A stretch of DNA of 35,712 bases from an uncultured Acidobacteriia bacterium (lineage in GTDB: Bacteria; Acidobacteriota; Terriglobia; Bryobacterales; Bryobacteraceae), in contig CAIUOG010000026.1 of the NCBI GenBank assembly GCA_903900705.1, positions 1 through 35,712 of the forward strand, in the 5' to 3' direction. Positions 6,800 to 16,162 of the stretch are shown here, piece by piece; position 1 is the stretch's first letter, and the number at the start of each line of letters is the position of its first letter. Below the pieces are notes generated by a model that saw only the letters and a program-made list of their open reading frames with translations, searched no databases and was not told where the DNA came from. Position numbers and translations under genes: made by a program.

Positions 6800-9370
6800 G
6801 TGGCGATCGCCGTATTCGCGTTCTTTCACGCCGCGCCCTCGCGAAGCGCGTCCGGAACGGGCTCTGGAACCTTGATCGCGTACGAGCCGTTCGCCGGAAC
6901 TGCGGGACCTCTCGACGGCTCCAACGGCGGTTTCGGGTGGGCCGGCCCGTGGCAGGTCCAGAACAGTGTCGTGACGGTGCCGGGTTATAACATCGCATCC
7001 ACCACACCGCTCACGGTCTCCGGCATCACACAGTCCGGCAATTACGCGGTGGGCGGCATCAACTATCAGATGTCGGGCCGCACCTTCGACACGACTTCAA
7101 CCGGCCCGTTTTCGCCCTATCTGACCGCTGGTTTGATCGGTCAATCCGGACAAAGCCTGTACGTGGGTATGCTGATGCGGAAGGATATGAACACCGACGA
7201 CGAAATGTCACTCACGCTCCATCCCGGCGGGAATCCCGCCTGGTACGTGGCGGCGCCGGGTGTGTCGGTAGGGCATTTTGGTTCGGCGTCTAACGTGAAT
7301 GGCATCCGTTACTGGTCACTGCGTCTGAATGGCGCCGTGATCCCGTCCAATACTCCCGTGGTTGTCGGCCAGGCCGCGTTTCTGCTTTTGCGGCTCGATT
7401 TCGCGGCTACCAACACGCTCAGCCTTTACGTCAATCCGCCTGCCGGCAGTCTGCCCGCCAGTCCAAACGCCACCACCACCACCACTTCCTCAGTCGCGTT
7501 CCAGAGCCTCGCGTGGTACCCAGGTTCCGGCGCCGGACAAAGCTCTCTGGATGAGCTTCGCGTCGCCGCCAGCTACAGCGCCATCATTTCCGCCACGGCG
7601 CCGCCGCCCGCCGCGCCCACCGGTTTAACAGCCACACCCGGTGACAAGCTCGTCAATCTCGCCTGGAATGCCGTCTCCGGAGCCACCGCCTACAAGGTGT
7701 ATCAGGGCATCAATGGAAGCACCCATCTGGAAGCGACGGTCGCAACGAACAGCCTGTCCGATACCGGCCTGATCAACGGCTCAATTTACACCTATTACGT
7801 GGAAACGGTGTCGCCCTCTGGCCAAAGTGTTCCCTCCGGCAGCGTGACCGCCGTCCCGCGCGGTGCGGCGCCGGTTGCCCACCCCGGTTTGGGCACCAAC
7901 CTCAGCGCGCTTGCCGACTACGGTCGCGAGCTTCCATTTGTCGATATCTTCAAGACAGCACGTCCCTGGATCTCCCAATTGCAGGGCGCACCCTGGGGGC
8001 AGGGTCCGGCGCTTGACCTCGACGCAAACGGCTGGATCAAATCGTTGCAGTCCGGCCAGTACGCCGAAACGCTCCTGCTCGATAACGCCCTGGACGATCA
8101 GCCGAACTACCCCGCCGGTCAGTACGTCGTTCTCTATGACGGCCAGGGGACCATCGCCTTCGACCAGAACAGCGCGTCAATTGTCAGCCAGACATCGGGC
8201 CGCATGGTCGTGACCATTCCCTCAGGACAGAACGGCGTTTTCCTCATGGTCACCGCCACCAACGCAGCCAACCCGCTGCGGAACATCCGTTTCCTGATGC
8301 CGGGCGCCGAATCCACATATAAAACACAGCCCTTCAATCCCATCTTTCTGCAGAAGCTGCAGGGCTATAAGGTCCTGCGGTTTATGGAATGGGCTCTGAT
8401 CAACGGCTCAAACCAGCAAAACTGGACAGATCGCCCCCTGACAACGGACTATACCTATCTCTGGCGTGGAGTGCCGGTCGAAACGATGATCCAGTTGGCC
8501 AGCGCCACCAAGCTGACCCCGTGGTTCAACATCCCCGCCAAAGCCACGGATGACTATGCCCGGCAGTTCGCAACCCTGGTGAAGAAATCCCTGCCCTCCA
8601 CTCTCAATTTCTATCTCGAATATTCCAACGAGACATGGAACGGCGGCTTCTCACAGAACGCTTATGTCAAAGCGCAGGGTCTCGCACTTGGGTTCAGCAC
8701 CGATCCAACAGTCGCCGGCGCGGACTTCACCGGTTGGCGCGCGTCCAGGATCTTCAGTCTCTTTCAATCCGTCTTCGGCGGCGCCAGCCGCATCATTCGC
8801 GTGATCGCCGCTCAGGCCGGGAACTCCTGGATTTCCGACATCACCCTCGGTTACCAAAACGCCTTCGTCAATGCAGACGCCCTTGCCATTGCGCCCTATT
8901 TCAACTGTGATGACACCCCGACCGGCGGTTTCGGAACCCTGGGCGACCCAGCCACGGCAACCCAGGTCGCAACCATGACCACCGATCAGGTCATCGATAT
9001 CGAACTACAGCACATCAATGGCTGCGCCATGCAGCAAATGACCAGCAATTCAGCCGTCGCCAGGAAATACGGCCTCCGCATGGTTGCCTATGAGGGCGGA
9101 CAATCTCTGGTCGGCTACGGCGGCACGGAAAACAATTCCACCGTGACATCCCTGTTCAAAGCGGCAAACCGGAGTCCCCGCATGACTGCTCTGTATGCTC
9201 AATACCTGCAAAACTGGATTACCGCCGGGGGCGATATGTTCGTCCACTTCACTGATGTAACCAACTTCACCAAATACGGGAATTTCGGTGCCCTCGAATA
9301 TCAGGATCAGGACCCGAATACCGCACCGAAGTATCAGGCGCTGATGACCTTTGCGGCGCAGCACCCATAA
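6800..9370 (+). CDS. Large secreted multidomain protein with Fn3 and a glycosidase-like barrel
   Basis: An 856-residue protein counted from GTG 6800. Residues 24-258 look like a beta-sandwich of LamG or concanavalin type, residues 267-354 are a fibronectin type III domain (PTGLTATPGDKLVNLAWN onward), and 360-856 resemble a (beta/alpha)8 glycosidase. In that last part YLEYSNETWNGGF (Asn610-Glu611) has the Asn-Glu pair of clan GH-A acid/base residues, and AYEGG (Glu765) is a plausible nucleophile. Reading in frame further upstream to CTG 6740 adds twenty residues with RRGLGLR followed by a hydrophobic run, which would complete a signal peptide; with GTG 6800 the signal is short and lacks a positive N-region. 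The start is therefore uncertain. Convergent with motB, five bases apart. Probable polysaccharide degradation outside the cell is an inference. Confidence 0.8.
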   Translation: MAIAVFAFFHAAPSRSASGTGSGTLIAYEPFAGTAGPLDGSNGGFGWAGPWQVQNSVVTVPGYNIASTTPLTVSGITQSGNYAVGGINYQMSGRTFDTTSTGPFSPYLTAGLIGQSGQSLYVGMLMRKDMNTDDEMSLTLHPGGNPAWYVAAPGVSVGHFGSASNVNGIRYWSLRLNGAVIPSNTPVVVGQAAFLLLRLDFAATNTLSLYVNPPAGSLPASPNATTTTTSSVAFQSLAWYPGSGAGQSSLDELRVAASYSAIISATAPPPAAPTGLTATPGDKLVNLAWNAVSGATAYKVYQGINGSTHLEATVATNSLSDTGLINGSIYTYYVETVSPSGQSVPSGSVTAVPRGAAPVAHPGLGTNLSALADYGRELPFVDIFKTARPWISQLQGAPWGQGPALDLDANGWIKSLQSGQYAETLLLDNALDDQPNYPAGQYVVLYDGQGTIAFDQNSASIVSQTSGRMVVTIPSGQNGVFLMVTATNAANPLRNIRFLMPGAESTYKTQPFNPIFLQKLQGYKVLRFMEWALINGSNQQNWTDRPLTTDYTYLWRGVPVETMIQLASATKLTPWFNIPAKATDDYARQFATLVKKSLPSTLNFYLEYSNETWNGGFSQNAYVKAQGLALGFSTDPTVAGADFTGWRASRIFSLFQSVFGGASRIIRVIAAQAGNSWISDITLGYQNAFVNADALAIAPYFNCDDTPTGGFGTLGDPATATQVATMTTDQVIDIELQHINGCAMQQMTSNSAVARKYGLRMVAYEGGQSLVGYGGTENNSTVTSLFKAANRSPRMTALYAQYLQNWITAGGDMFVHFTDVTNFTKYGNFGALEYQDQDPNTAPKYQALMTFAAQHP

Positions 9371-9375
9371 TCGGG

Positions 9376-10206
9376 CTATTTTTTCGCGGGATCCGCCGAA
9401 GGCTTCTTCGCTTCTTCTTTGGCCGCGGCGGCAGCTGCCGCGGCGGCTGTGGCTGCTGCCGCTGCTGCGCCCGGCTCCTGTTTCTGATATTGGATGATCA
9501 GCGTCACCCGTCGGTTCGAAGGATCGTCAGGATGCCCCGGATCACGCAGACTCTGGTCCGCAAAACCTCGCACCTGAGCCACCTGATCGTCGCGAACGCC
9601 GTGCTCCTGCATCCAGCGCCGCGCCGAATTTGCTCGATCCGTGGATAACTCCCAATTCGAATACTCCGCCCGTCCCAGATACGGCTTGGAATCGGTGTGC
9701 CCCTCCATGGTGATCTTGTTTGGCAATTTGCCGATCTCCCCGGCCAGCGTCAGCAGGAGATCTTTGCCGAAGGCCGTTGGAGCCGGACTCCCGGATTCAA
9801 AGAACATGCCCTTGTCGTCCTCAATCATCTCGATTCTGAGCCCCTCGCCCGTCACCGTGATCACAATGTGATCCTTGATCTTTTCAAGGGAGGCGGTGTC
9901 CTTCACCGCCTGTTCCAGCTTCTCCTTCAGCTTCTTCATATCGTCTTTGTGGATAGCCAGACTCTCACTCCCGGCCCCGCGAAGACCATTACCAATTTCC
10001 TTGCCATGCCCCTTCGGATCGGTGAAATAGCCTCCCACTGCTTTCTGCACCTGTTCACTGCTGCTCAACAGCCAAAGCACAATGAACAAAGCCATCATGG
10101 CCGTGACAAAGTCGGCGTAGGCGACCTTCCACGCGCCACCGTGATGCCCGGCGTGGCCGCCCTTCTTCCTCTTGATGATGATGATTGGCTGAACGCTCTG
10201 CGCCAT
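9376..10206 (-). CDS. motB: Flagellar motor stator protein MotB
   Basis: A 276-residue protein. A short cytoplasmic N-terminus with His/Gly is followed by one membrane helix with the essential ion-binding aspartate (YADFVTAMMALFIVLWLL, Asp32). Residues 110-245 hold the OmpA-like peptidoglycan-binding domain, with MEGHTDSKP and NRRVTLIIQY. MotB and MotA form the stator that couples ion flow to flagellar rotation. The tail after the OmpA domain is unusual: about 16 alanines interrupted by one Thr, then a Lys/Pro/Glu stretch, probably disordered. It follows motA with only four bases between. Confidence 0.95.
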   Translation of the reverse strand: MAQSVQPIIIIKRKKGGHAGHHGGAWKVAYADFVTAMMALFIVLWLLSSSEQVQKAVGGYFTDPKGHGKEIGNGLRGAGSESLAIHKDDMKKLKEKLEQAVKDTASLEKIKDHIVITVTGEGLRIEMIEDDKGMFFESGSPAPTAFGKDLLLTLAGEIGKLPNKITMEGHTDSKPYLGRAEYSNWELSTDRANSARRWMQEHGVRDDQVAQVRGFADQSLRDPGHPDDPSNRRVTLIIQYQKQEPGAAAAAATAAAAAAAAAKEEAKKPSADPAKK

Positions 10207-10210
10207 CGCT

Positions 10211-11080
10211 CTAGGCCGCCTTTGCGGCCGCGCCGCCCTTGCAAGCCGCTTCCATGTCTTTGAAGCTGGGCCGCAGATCGTGCGGTATCGCCCGCCGCGC
10301 GAATTCCACCGCGATCATCGGAGCCATCCCGCGGGCAAACGCCATCAGACCCGCCCGCAGCATCTGGTAGAACTGCCCTTCCGAATCAATACTCTTCTCC
10401 AGATTGGCCGCAATAGGCGAAACCACCCCATAGCACAGCAGGATTCCGAGGAAGGTTCCCACCAGCGCCGCCGCCACCTTGTGTCCGATCTCCTCCGGCG
10501 GACCGCCGAGAGCGCCCATCGTAATCACCACACCCAGCACGGCGGCCACAATTCCCAGGCCCGGCAAGGCGTCTGAAACTGTGGATAGCGCCTTCGCCGG
10601 CAGCATCGCCTCGTGATGATGGATGTCAATGTCCGCCTCCAGCATGGCGTCCAGGTCATGCGGAGGCACTACGCCCGCCACCGCCGTTCGCAGCGTATCG
10701 CACACAAAATGCAGCATGTGGTGGTCTTTGATGAGCTTTGGATATTTGGAGAACACCGCACTCTTGTCCGGGTTCTCCACGTCCTCCTCGAGTTTGGCCA
10801 TCCCGCTCTTGCGGGCGAAGCTGAAGATGTCATTCAGCATCTTCAGGCTCTCCAGATAAAAGTCCTTGGTGTACTTACTGCCGGAGAGGATTCCGAGAAG
10901 ACACTTGAAAATCCGGATCACCAGCGGCAATGGGTTCGCAATCAGGAGTGTCCCGATCGCCGCCCCCCCGATGATGACCAGTTCCGCGGGCTGAACCAGG
11001 ACGGCGAGCGGACCCTTTTCCATCAGGAACCCTCCCAGAATCGCGCCGAATACGATGACGATACCAATGATGGCAAACAT
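10211..11080 (-). CDS. motA: Flagellar motor stator protein MotA
   Basis: A 289-residue membrane protein starting at ATG 11080 (MFAIIGIVIVFGAILGG), which matches the usual MotA N-terminus; a TTG at 11125 would add 15 non-family residues. Four membrane segments are visible, at about residues 2-20, 30-50, 155-175 and 190-212. The loop between segments 2 and 3 is cytoplasmic and carries charged residues, and PGLGIVAAVLGVVITMG is the conserved segment 3. It forms the stator ring around MotB. The NHL-repeat gene ends 57 bases upstream on the same strand, so the stator genes may be read through from there; no motility genes other than motA, motB and the FliA-type sigma gene are in the window. Confidence 0.95.
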   Translation of the reverse strand: MFAIIGIVIVFGAILGGFLMEKGPLAVLVQPAELVIIGGAAIGTLLIANPLPLVIRIFKCLLGILSGSKYTKDFYLESLKMLNDIFSFARKSGMAKLEEDVENPDKSAVFSKYPKLIKDHHMLHFVCDTLRTAVAGVVPPHDLDAMLEADIDIHHHEAMLPAKALSTVSDALPGLGIVAAVLGVVITMGALGGPPEEIGHKVAAALVGTFLGILLCYGVVSPIAANLEKSIDSEGQFYQMLRAGLMAFARGMAPMIAVEFARRAIPHDLRPSFKDMEAACKGGAAAKAA

Positions 11081-11137
11081 GTTCTGCTGGTCTATCGGCA
11101 ATTCCGGGACAAACCTGCAGTGCAAAAAGCAATAGTC

Positions 11138-12127
11138 CTATCGCAACACGCGAATCCGATGGTTCTCCGAATCGCCGATATAAACCACACCCTTCGCATC
11201 CACGAATACTCCATGGGGCCGGGCCAGCCTCGCCTTCCTCGGATCCCCGTCAGGGCCATCCCCACGCTCACCCGTTCCGGCCACCGTGCTGATCACTCCC
11301 TTCGGGTCCACTTTCCGGATGGCATGATTCTCTGTGTCCGCGATGTACAGACTCCCGTCCGGCGCAACAGCCACGCCCTTGGGTCCGGAAAGCGTTGCCT
11401 GCCGCGCATCCCCGCCATCGCCCGTAAAGCCCTTCTCCCCCGTCCCGGCAAACCGGTACAGCTTCCCTGCCCGCATGTCGAGCCGGTAAATCGCATTCCC
11501 TTCCCGCAACGCCAGATAGTAGTTGCCGGACTTATCAATGGCAATTGCCCGTGGACCGTCGAGGGGCGTCCCCGTGAGAGACGCTCCATCCCCGGCTTTA
11601 CCACGCTGGCCGGTACCGGCCCAGGTGGAAATTATGCCGTTCATCAGATTCAGGCTCCGAATCCGAAAATTGAGGATGTCACAGATCAGTAACTGTTGAT
11701 CCGGCGCGAAAGCAATACTGTGGGGCTGCCGGAACTGTGCCAGAATGGCGGGGCCACCGTCCCCGGCAAAGCCTTCTTTCCCATCCCCGGCGACCACTCT
11801 GACGGCCCTGGTCCGATGATCAAACCGGTTCACCGTCTGTTTCACACGGTCGCAGAAGTATAGATCTCCGGCCTTGCTGAACGCCAGTTCGTATGGTTCA
11901 CCCTGACCCTCCAGCATCACACTGGACTTGTGCGTCTTCAGATCCAGCCGGCTGATCCGGTGGTTCCCGATCTCACAGTAGTACAGCCCGTGGTCCGGAC
12001 CAATGCCCAGCCCGTAAGGCTGATCCATTTTTCCATCCACGGACCCGGCCACTCCCGTCCCGGCAATAGTCGTCAGAGTCTGTGCGCCGCAAACACCGGC
12101 CAGCAATAAAACCAGCAAAGTTCTCAT
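11138..12127 (-). CDS. Exported NHL-repeat beta-propeller protein
   Basis: A 329-residue protein with a signal peptide ([16 protein letters not shown]). The mature part is built of about six NHL repeats with the recurring pattern Ile-Ser-Thr-x-Ala-Gly-Thr-Gly and Gly-x-Tyr-Ile-x-Asp-x-x-Asn-His-x-Ile-Arg, for example [17 protein letters not shown] and [16 protein letters not shown] at the end. Such propellers usually act as extracytoplasmic binding scaffolds; no catalytic residues are evident. Its ATG overlaps the stop of the beta-lactamase-like gene upstream (TCAT at 12124-12127, minus strand), so the two are translationally coupled. Confidence 0.88.
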   Translation of the reverse strand: MRTLLVLLLAGVCGAQTLTTIAGTGVAGSVDGKMDQPYGLGIGPDHGLYYCEIGNHRISRLDLKTHKSSVMLEGQGEPYELAFSKAGDLYFCDRVKQTVNRFDHRTRAVRVVAGDGKEGFAGDGGPAILAQFRQPHSIAFAPDQQLLICDILNFRIRSLNLMNGIISTWAGTGQRGKAGDGASLTGTPLDGPRAIAIDKSGNYYLALREGNAIYRLDMRAGKLYRFAGTGEKGFTGDGGDARQATLSGPKGVAVAPDGSLYIADTENHAIRKVDPKGVISTVAGTGERGDGPDGDPRKARLARPHGVFVDAKGVVYIGDSENHRIRVLR

Positions 12128-13323
12128 TGTTTTTCAATCGCCGCCGCGGCCATGGCCAGAAAAGCGTTGATTTCATCGGCCACATCGCCGCCTCCGTTGG
12201 TTCGCTGCAGCAGAATAATCCCGATCAGATCCTTCGCCGGATCAATAAATTCGTAAGTGCGGTACGCCCCGCCTTTCACCAGTGTGCCGACTGAGTTATA
12301 CCGCCACGTTCCCCTCGCCTCCCGAATTACTTCATACCCCAGCCCGTGACCCGCGCCGGGCGCGAACCCGGCCTTCATCCCGCCCGTCATGGAAGTTCCC
12401 ATCATCTCCGAGGCTGCGGCGGAGAGCACCCGCCGTCCGTCCAGCCAGCCCTTGTTAAGAATCATCTGATTGAAGCGAAGCAAATCCGGCGCAGTGCTGA
12501 AAAGGCCTCCCTGCGGAGCCGGAATACGTGGGCCCGTCTGCGTCTCCACCTGTCTGGCGCGTTTCAGTGTCCCGTTTTCATCGGAATACACCGCCGCGAT
12601 TCGCGCCCGCCGGTCGTCCGGCGGAAAGAACATCGTGTCCTTCATCCCCAGAGGCCCAAAGACGTGCTCCGCCATGAACTCATCAAAAGGCTTCTTCGAA
12701 ACAACTTCGATAATTCTGCCCAGCGCAATATAGCCGATATTGCTGTAGTTCCACGCCGTGCCCGGTTCAAACAGCAGAGCGAGCTTGCCGCCGGCGGCGG
12801 CCTGTTCCGCCAGTGTCGCCGCGGCGGGGCCGCTGCCGGCGGGCGCGGAACCCGGCAAGCCGGACGTATGCGTCATCAGATCGAGGATATTCACCGGACG
12901 CTTCGGGCTGACGCTCGTGCATCCCTCGGCAGGCGAACACGCCGATACTTTCTGATTCTTAAACTCCGGAATATATTTCTCCACCGGATCCAGCACGGAA
13001 ACCCGTCCCTCATCCACCAGGATCATCATCCCCGCGCAGGTCACCGGCTTCGTCAGTGACGCAATGCGGAAGATCGTGTCCACCTTCATCGGCGTCCGGC
13101 TTTCCAGTTCCTGAAAACCCACCGCATCCAGGCTCGCCACGCGTCCGTGCCTGGCAACCAGGGTCACGATTCCCGCGGCCTTCCCCGCGTCGACAAACTC
13201 CTGCATCCGCTTCGGAATCCTGGCGAGCCGAGCCGCATCCATGCCGGCGGCGGCGGGGTCTGGCTTGTCCGCCGCGCTCATCGCAAAAGCTGCAAAAACG
13301 AGAACGCCCAGTGATCTTTTCAT
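12124..13323 (-). CDS. Exported serine hydrolase of the class C beta-lactamase/esterase fold
   Basis: A 399-residue protein with a signal peptide ([18 protein letters not shown]). The three motifs of the family are present: SLTK (Ser89 nucleophile, Lys92), YSN (Tyr193-Ser-Asn195), and a late HGLGYEV replacing the KTG box. The His-x-Gly version is typical of family VIII esterases and D-aminopeptidase-like members rather than true AmpC, so hydrolysis of an ester or peptide is more likely than antibiotic resistance. A GGAAG-like ribosome site lies five bases before ATG 13323. It is the first gene of the run with the NHL protein and motAB, and is divergent from the M48 protease gene. Confidence 0.9.
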   Translation of the reverse strand: MKRSLGVLVFAAFAMSAADKPDPAAAGMDAARLARIPKRMQEFVDAGKAAGIVTLVARHGRVASLDAVGFQELESRTPMKVDTIFRIASLTKPVTCAGMMILVDEGRVSVLDPVEKYIPEFKNQKVSACSPAEGCTSVSPKRPVNILDLMTHTSGLPGSAPAGSGPAAATLAEQAAAGGKLALLFEPGTAWNYSNIGYIALGRIIEVVSKKPFDEFMAEHVFGPLGMKDTMFFPPDDRRARIAAVYSDENGTLKRARQVETQTGPRIPAPQGGLFSTAPDLLRFNQMILNKGWLDGRRVLSAAASEMMGTSMTGGMKAGFAPGAGHGLGYEVIREARGTWRYNSVGTLVKGGAYRTYEFIDPAKDLIGIILLQRTNGGGDVADEINAFLAMAAAAIEKQ

Positions 13324-13367
13324 CTTCCGGATTCTATACCCGGAATCAGCTAAAATGGAAAGCAGAT

Positions 13368-14324
13368 TTGAGGATCGCCTCCAAACTCGCAGTGATTGTG
13401 CTTGCCCTCTCTCTGGGGCATGCGGGGAATCTTCCGGCGCAGGATAAGAAGAAAGATCCGAACGCCATCGGCGAACGCAACGTAGCCGGCGGGCCGAACT
13501 TCTACAGTCTCGAAAAAGAAATCGCGCTCGGCAAGCAGCTCTCCATCGAAGTGCGGAAGCAGGCCCGGATTGTGGAAGACCCGATTGTCGCCGAATACAT
13601 CAACCGCCTCGGTCAGAACCTGGCGCGCCATTCCGACGTCACCTTCCCCGTCTCTTTCACTCTGATCGACGCCGAGGAAATCAACGCCTTCACGCTCCCC
13701 GGCGGCTTTGTTTTTGTGAACACCGGCGTTCTGCTTCTCTCGGACAACGAAGCGGAACTCGCCTCCGTTCTGGCGCATGAACTGGGCCACGCCGCCGCCC
13801 GTCACGCCACCCGACAGGCTACGCGCGATCAGGTCATCAACCTCAGCGCCATTCCCCTTGCCATCTTCGGCGGCGTTGCCGGCCTGGCCGTCCGGCAGGC
13901 CTCCTCAGTGCTCGCTCCCATGGCGATGTTCCACTTCTCCCGGGCCTTCGAAACGGAAGCCGATCTGCTTGGTATTCAGTACCTCTGGAAGTCCGGTTAC
14001 GATCCCAACGCCGGCATTGATATGTTCGAACGGGTCGAATCCACGGAGCGCAGGCAACCGGGCGCGGTGTCGAGGCTCTTCCGAACCCACCCGATGACTC
14101 CGGACCGCATCGAAGCAACTCAGAAGAACATTGACAGTCTGCTTCCGGAACACGCCGAATACGTGATCAACACCTCGGAGTACGAGTCCGTCCGGGAGCG
14201 TCTCCGGGACCTTGCGATGCTGCGGAAGCCGGACCCCAAAGAGGCCACCCGGCCCACCCTGCGGCGCTCGCTCTCCGAACGGCTTGTCGACGCCGATGAA
14301 CGTCCAACCGCAACGCGTCCGTAA
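13368..14324 (+). CDS. Exported M48 family metalloprotease (BepA/LoiP-like)
   Basis: A 318-residue protein. The start is TTG 13368, preceded by GGAAAG six bases upstream; the open frame extends much further up but that part is antisense to the beta-lactamase-like gene. Residues 1-25 are a signal peptide (LAVIVLALSLGHAGNLPAQ). The zinc site is HELGH (137-141) with the third ligand in ETEAD (195-199), both diagnostic of M48B. A hydrophobic stretch at 160-190 is usual for this group. Relatives degrade misassembled outer-membrane proteins or process envelope proteins in the periplasm. No TPR domain is visible after the protease domain, unlike BepA, so LoiP-like is closer. Confidence 0.92.
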   Translation: MRIASKLAVIVLALSLGHAGNLPAQDKKKDPNAIGERNVAGGPNFYSLEKEIALGKQLSIEVRKQARIVEDPIVAEYINRLGQNLARHSDVTFPVSFTLIDAEEINAFTLPGGFVFVNTGVLLLSDNEAELASVLAHELGHAAARHATRQATRDQVINLSAIPLAIFGGVAGLAVRQASSVLAPMAMFHFSRAFETEADLLGIQYLWKSGYDPNAGIDMFERVESTERRQPGAVSRLFRTHPMTPDRIEATQKNIDSLLPEHAEYVINTSEYESVRERLRDLAMLRKPDPKEATRPTLRRSLSERLVDADERPTATRP

Positions 14325-14368
14325 CGGAAAATTCATCCACAAGTGTTACGATTTTCGCTAAACTCCAG

Positions 14369-14713
14369 ATGATGGATAGCATGGAAATCGTCCGGGAATC
14401 CGGCCAGTCGCCTGACACGGCAATCTTCCGCCTGAATGGTCCGTTTACGCTCTCAACCATGTTCGGCCTGCAGAATGACCTTCGTGCCGCCGACGTGAAG
14501 AACGTGATCATCGACCTGACCAATGTTCCCTACATGGATTCTGCCGGGCTTGGTGTGCTTCTGGGTCAGACCGCCCATTGCCAGCGCCTCGGCAACAAAA
14601 TGGCGCTCGCAGGCGTGTCACCGCGCGTGCTCACCATCTTTGAAATCACGCACACCGATTCGATGATGTCCTTCTTCCCCACCGCCGAAGCCGCTGACGC
14701 CAGCTTCGCCTGA
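14369..14713 (+). CDS. STAS-domain anti-sigma factor antagonist
   Basis: A 114-residue single STAS domain. NVIIDLTNVPYMDSAGLGVL contains the Asp-Ser-Ala-Gly-Leu signature, whose serine is phosphorylated by a partner kinase in the SpoIIAA/RsbV family; dephosphorylated protein binds the anti-sigma kinase. No such kinase is next to it. Several ATG codons are near the start (14369, 14372, 14381); the first is used here. It is 44 bases after the M48 gene on the same strand and ends two bases before the convergent DUF1501 gene. Confidence 0.9.
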   Translation: MMDSMEIVRESGQSPDTAIFRLNGPFTLSTMFGLQNDLRAADVKNVIIDLTNVPYMDSAGLGVLLGQTAHCQRLGNKMALAGVSPRVLTIFEITHTDSMMSFFPTAEAADASFA

Positions 14714-14715
14714 CT

Positions 14716-16125
14716 TTAGACCAGAATATCCCGCACCACGTCGCCGGAGATGCCCGTCAGCCGGGCATCCAGCCCCTGGTACTTCACGCTCAGCCGCTTG
14801 TGATCAATCCCCAGCACGTGCAGCATCGTGGCGTGAAAATCGTGCACAGTCACCACGTTTTCCGCCGCGGCATAACCAAAATCATCCGTCGAACCATAGC
14901 TGATCCCCGGTTTGATTCCCCCGCCGGCCATCAGATACGTGAAGCCCTTGATGTGATGATCCCGTCCGTCGCCGCCTTGTGACATTGGCGTGCGCCCGAA
15001 CTCTCCGCCCCAGATGACAAGCGTGTCTTCCAGCATGCCCCGCTGCTTCAGGTCCGTGATCAGCGCGGCGGTTGCCCGGTCCGTTTCCTGGGCTTTGAAT
15101 TCCATGTTGCCCTTCACGTTGTTGTGGTGGTCCCAGTCCCGGTGATAGAGCTGGATGAAGCGCACCCCGCGCTCAGCAAGCTTTCTGGCCAGCAGACAGT
15201 TCGACGCATAGGACCCGTCGCCGGGATTCGCGCCATACATCTCCAGCACGCTCTTCGGTTCCTTGCTCACATCCACCAGATCCGGCACGCTCGCCTGCAT
15301 CTTGAACGCGAGTTCATACTGCGCAACGCGCGTCAGAATCTCCGGATCTTTCAGCGTTCCATATTCGATACGGTTCAGCGCGTTCACGGCCTCAATGGAG
15401 CGCTGCTGCAGCTTCTGATTCACGCCGGGCGGGTTGTTGATATACAACACCGGGTCGCCAATGGAGTTGAACTTCACGCCCTGAAACCGGCTTGGCAGCA
15501 ATCCGGCCGACCACTGCCGCGCCGCGATCGGCTGCATCTGTCCGCCCTTGCCGCTCGATACCAGCACCACAAAACCCGGCAGATTCTCCGCCTCCGCGCC
15601 AAGCCCGTAGAGCAGCCATGAACCCATACTGGGACGGCCCGGGATAATCGAACCCGTGTTCATGATCGTGTGCGCCGGGTCATGATTGATCTGCTCGGTC
15701 GTCATCGACCGCACGATGCAAAGGTCGTCCACAATTCCGCCGATCTGCGGGAATAGCTCACAAATGAGTTCGCCATTCTTCCCGAATCGCCGGAACTTGT
15801 GCTGCGGACCAAAACAGACCAGATCCTTCCCCTGCAACTGCGCGATCTGCTGCCCCTTCGTGAGCGACTCCGGCATTGGCTTGCCATCCAGCTTTGCCAG
15901 TTGCGGCTTGAAGTCGAACGTCTCCAGATGCGAAGGGCCGCCCGCCTGGTAAAGAAAGATCACGCGCTTTGCCTTCGCCGCGTGGTGCAGAGGATTCACC
16001 ACGCCTTTCGAGGTCATCGACTGCGCAAAAGCCTTCGGAGAAAGTAATGAGTTCAGGGCAATCATGCCCAGCCCCCCGAACCCATGGCGGAGGAATGATC
16101 GGCGGCAGATATCCGTGCTGGTCAT
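14716..16125 (-). CDS. DUF1501 protein with Tat signal peptide
   Basis: A 469-residue protein of the DUF1501 family, related in fold to sulfatases and alkaline phosphatases. ATG 16125 is preceded by AAGGA with good spacing. The N-terminus has a twin-arginine signal (CRRSFLRHGFGG, Arg8-Arg9) and a hydrophobic run ending in AFAQ, so export by Tat is expected; tatA and tatC are in this window. Family-typical pieces are GGPSHLETFDFKP, VIWGGEFGRTP and DGRDHH. The gene is 37 bases after the DUF1549/DUF1553 gene, the common pairing in Planctomycetes and Acidobacteria. The biochemical function is not established. Confidence 0.93.
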   Translation of the reverse strand: MTSTDICRRSFLRHGFGGLGMIALNSLLSPKAFAQSMTSKGVVNPLHHAAKAKRVIFLYQAGGPSHLETFDFKPQLAKLDGKPMPESLTKGQQIAQLQGKDLVCFGPQHKFRRFGKNGELICELFPQIGGIVDDLCIVRSMTTEQINHDPAHTIMNTGSIIPGRPSMGSWLLYGLGAEAENLPGFVVLVSSGKGGQMQPIAARQWSAGLLPSRFQGVKFNSIGDPVLYINNPPGVNQKLQQRSIEAVNALNRIEYGTLKDPEILTRVAQYELAFKMQASVPDLVDVSKEPKSVLEMYGANPGDGSYASNCLLARKLAERGVRFIQLYHRDWDHHNNVKGNMEFKAQETDRATAALITDLKQRGMLEDTLVIWGGEFGRTPMSQGGDGRDHHIKGFTYLMAGGGIKPGISYGSTDDFGYAAAENVVTVHDFHATMLHVLGIDHKRLSVKYQGLDARLTGISGDVVRDILV

Positions 16126-16162
16126 ATTTAGTTCCTTGTACATGGTTAGTTCCGGGTCGCCG

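Noticed and set aside
12124-13323. Antibiotic-resistance beta-lactamase
   Set aside because: The third motif is HGLG rather than KTG, and genes of this type in soil bacteria are usually esterases or peptidases.
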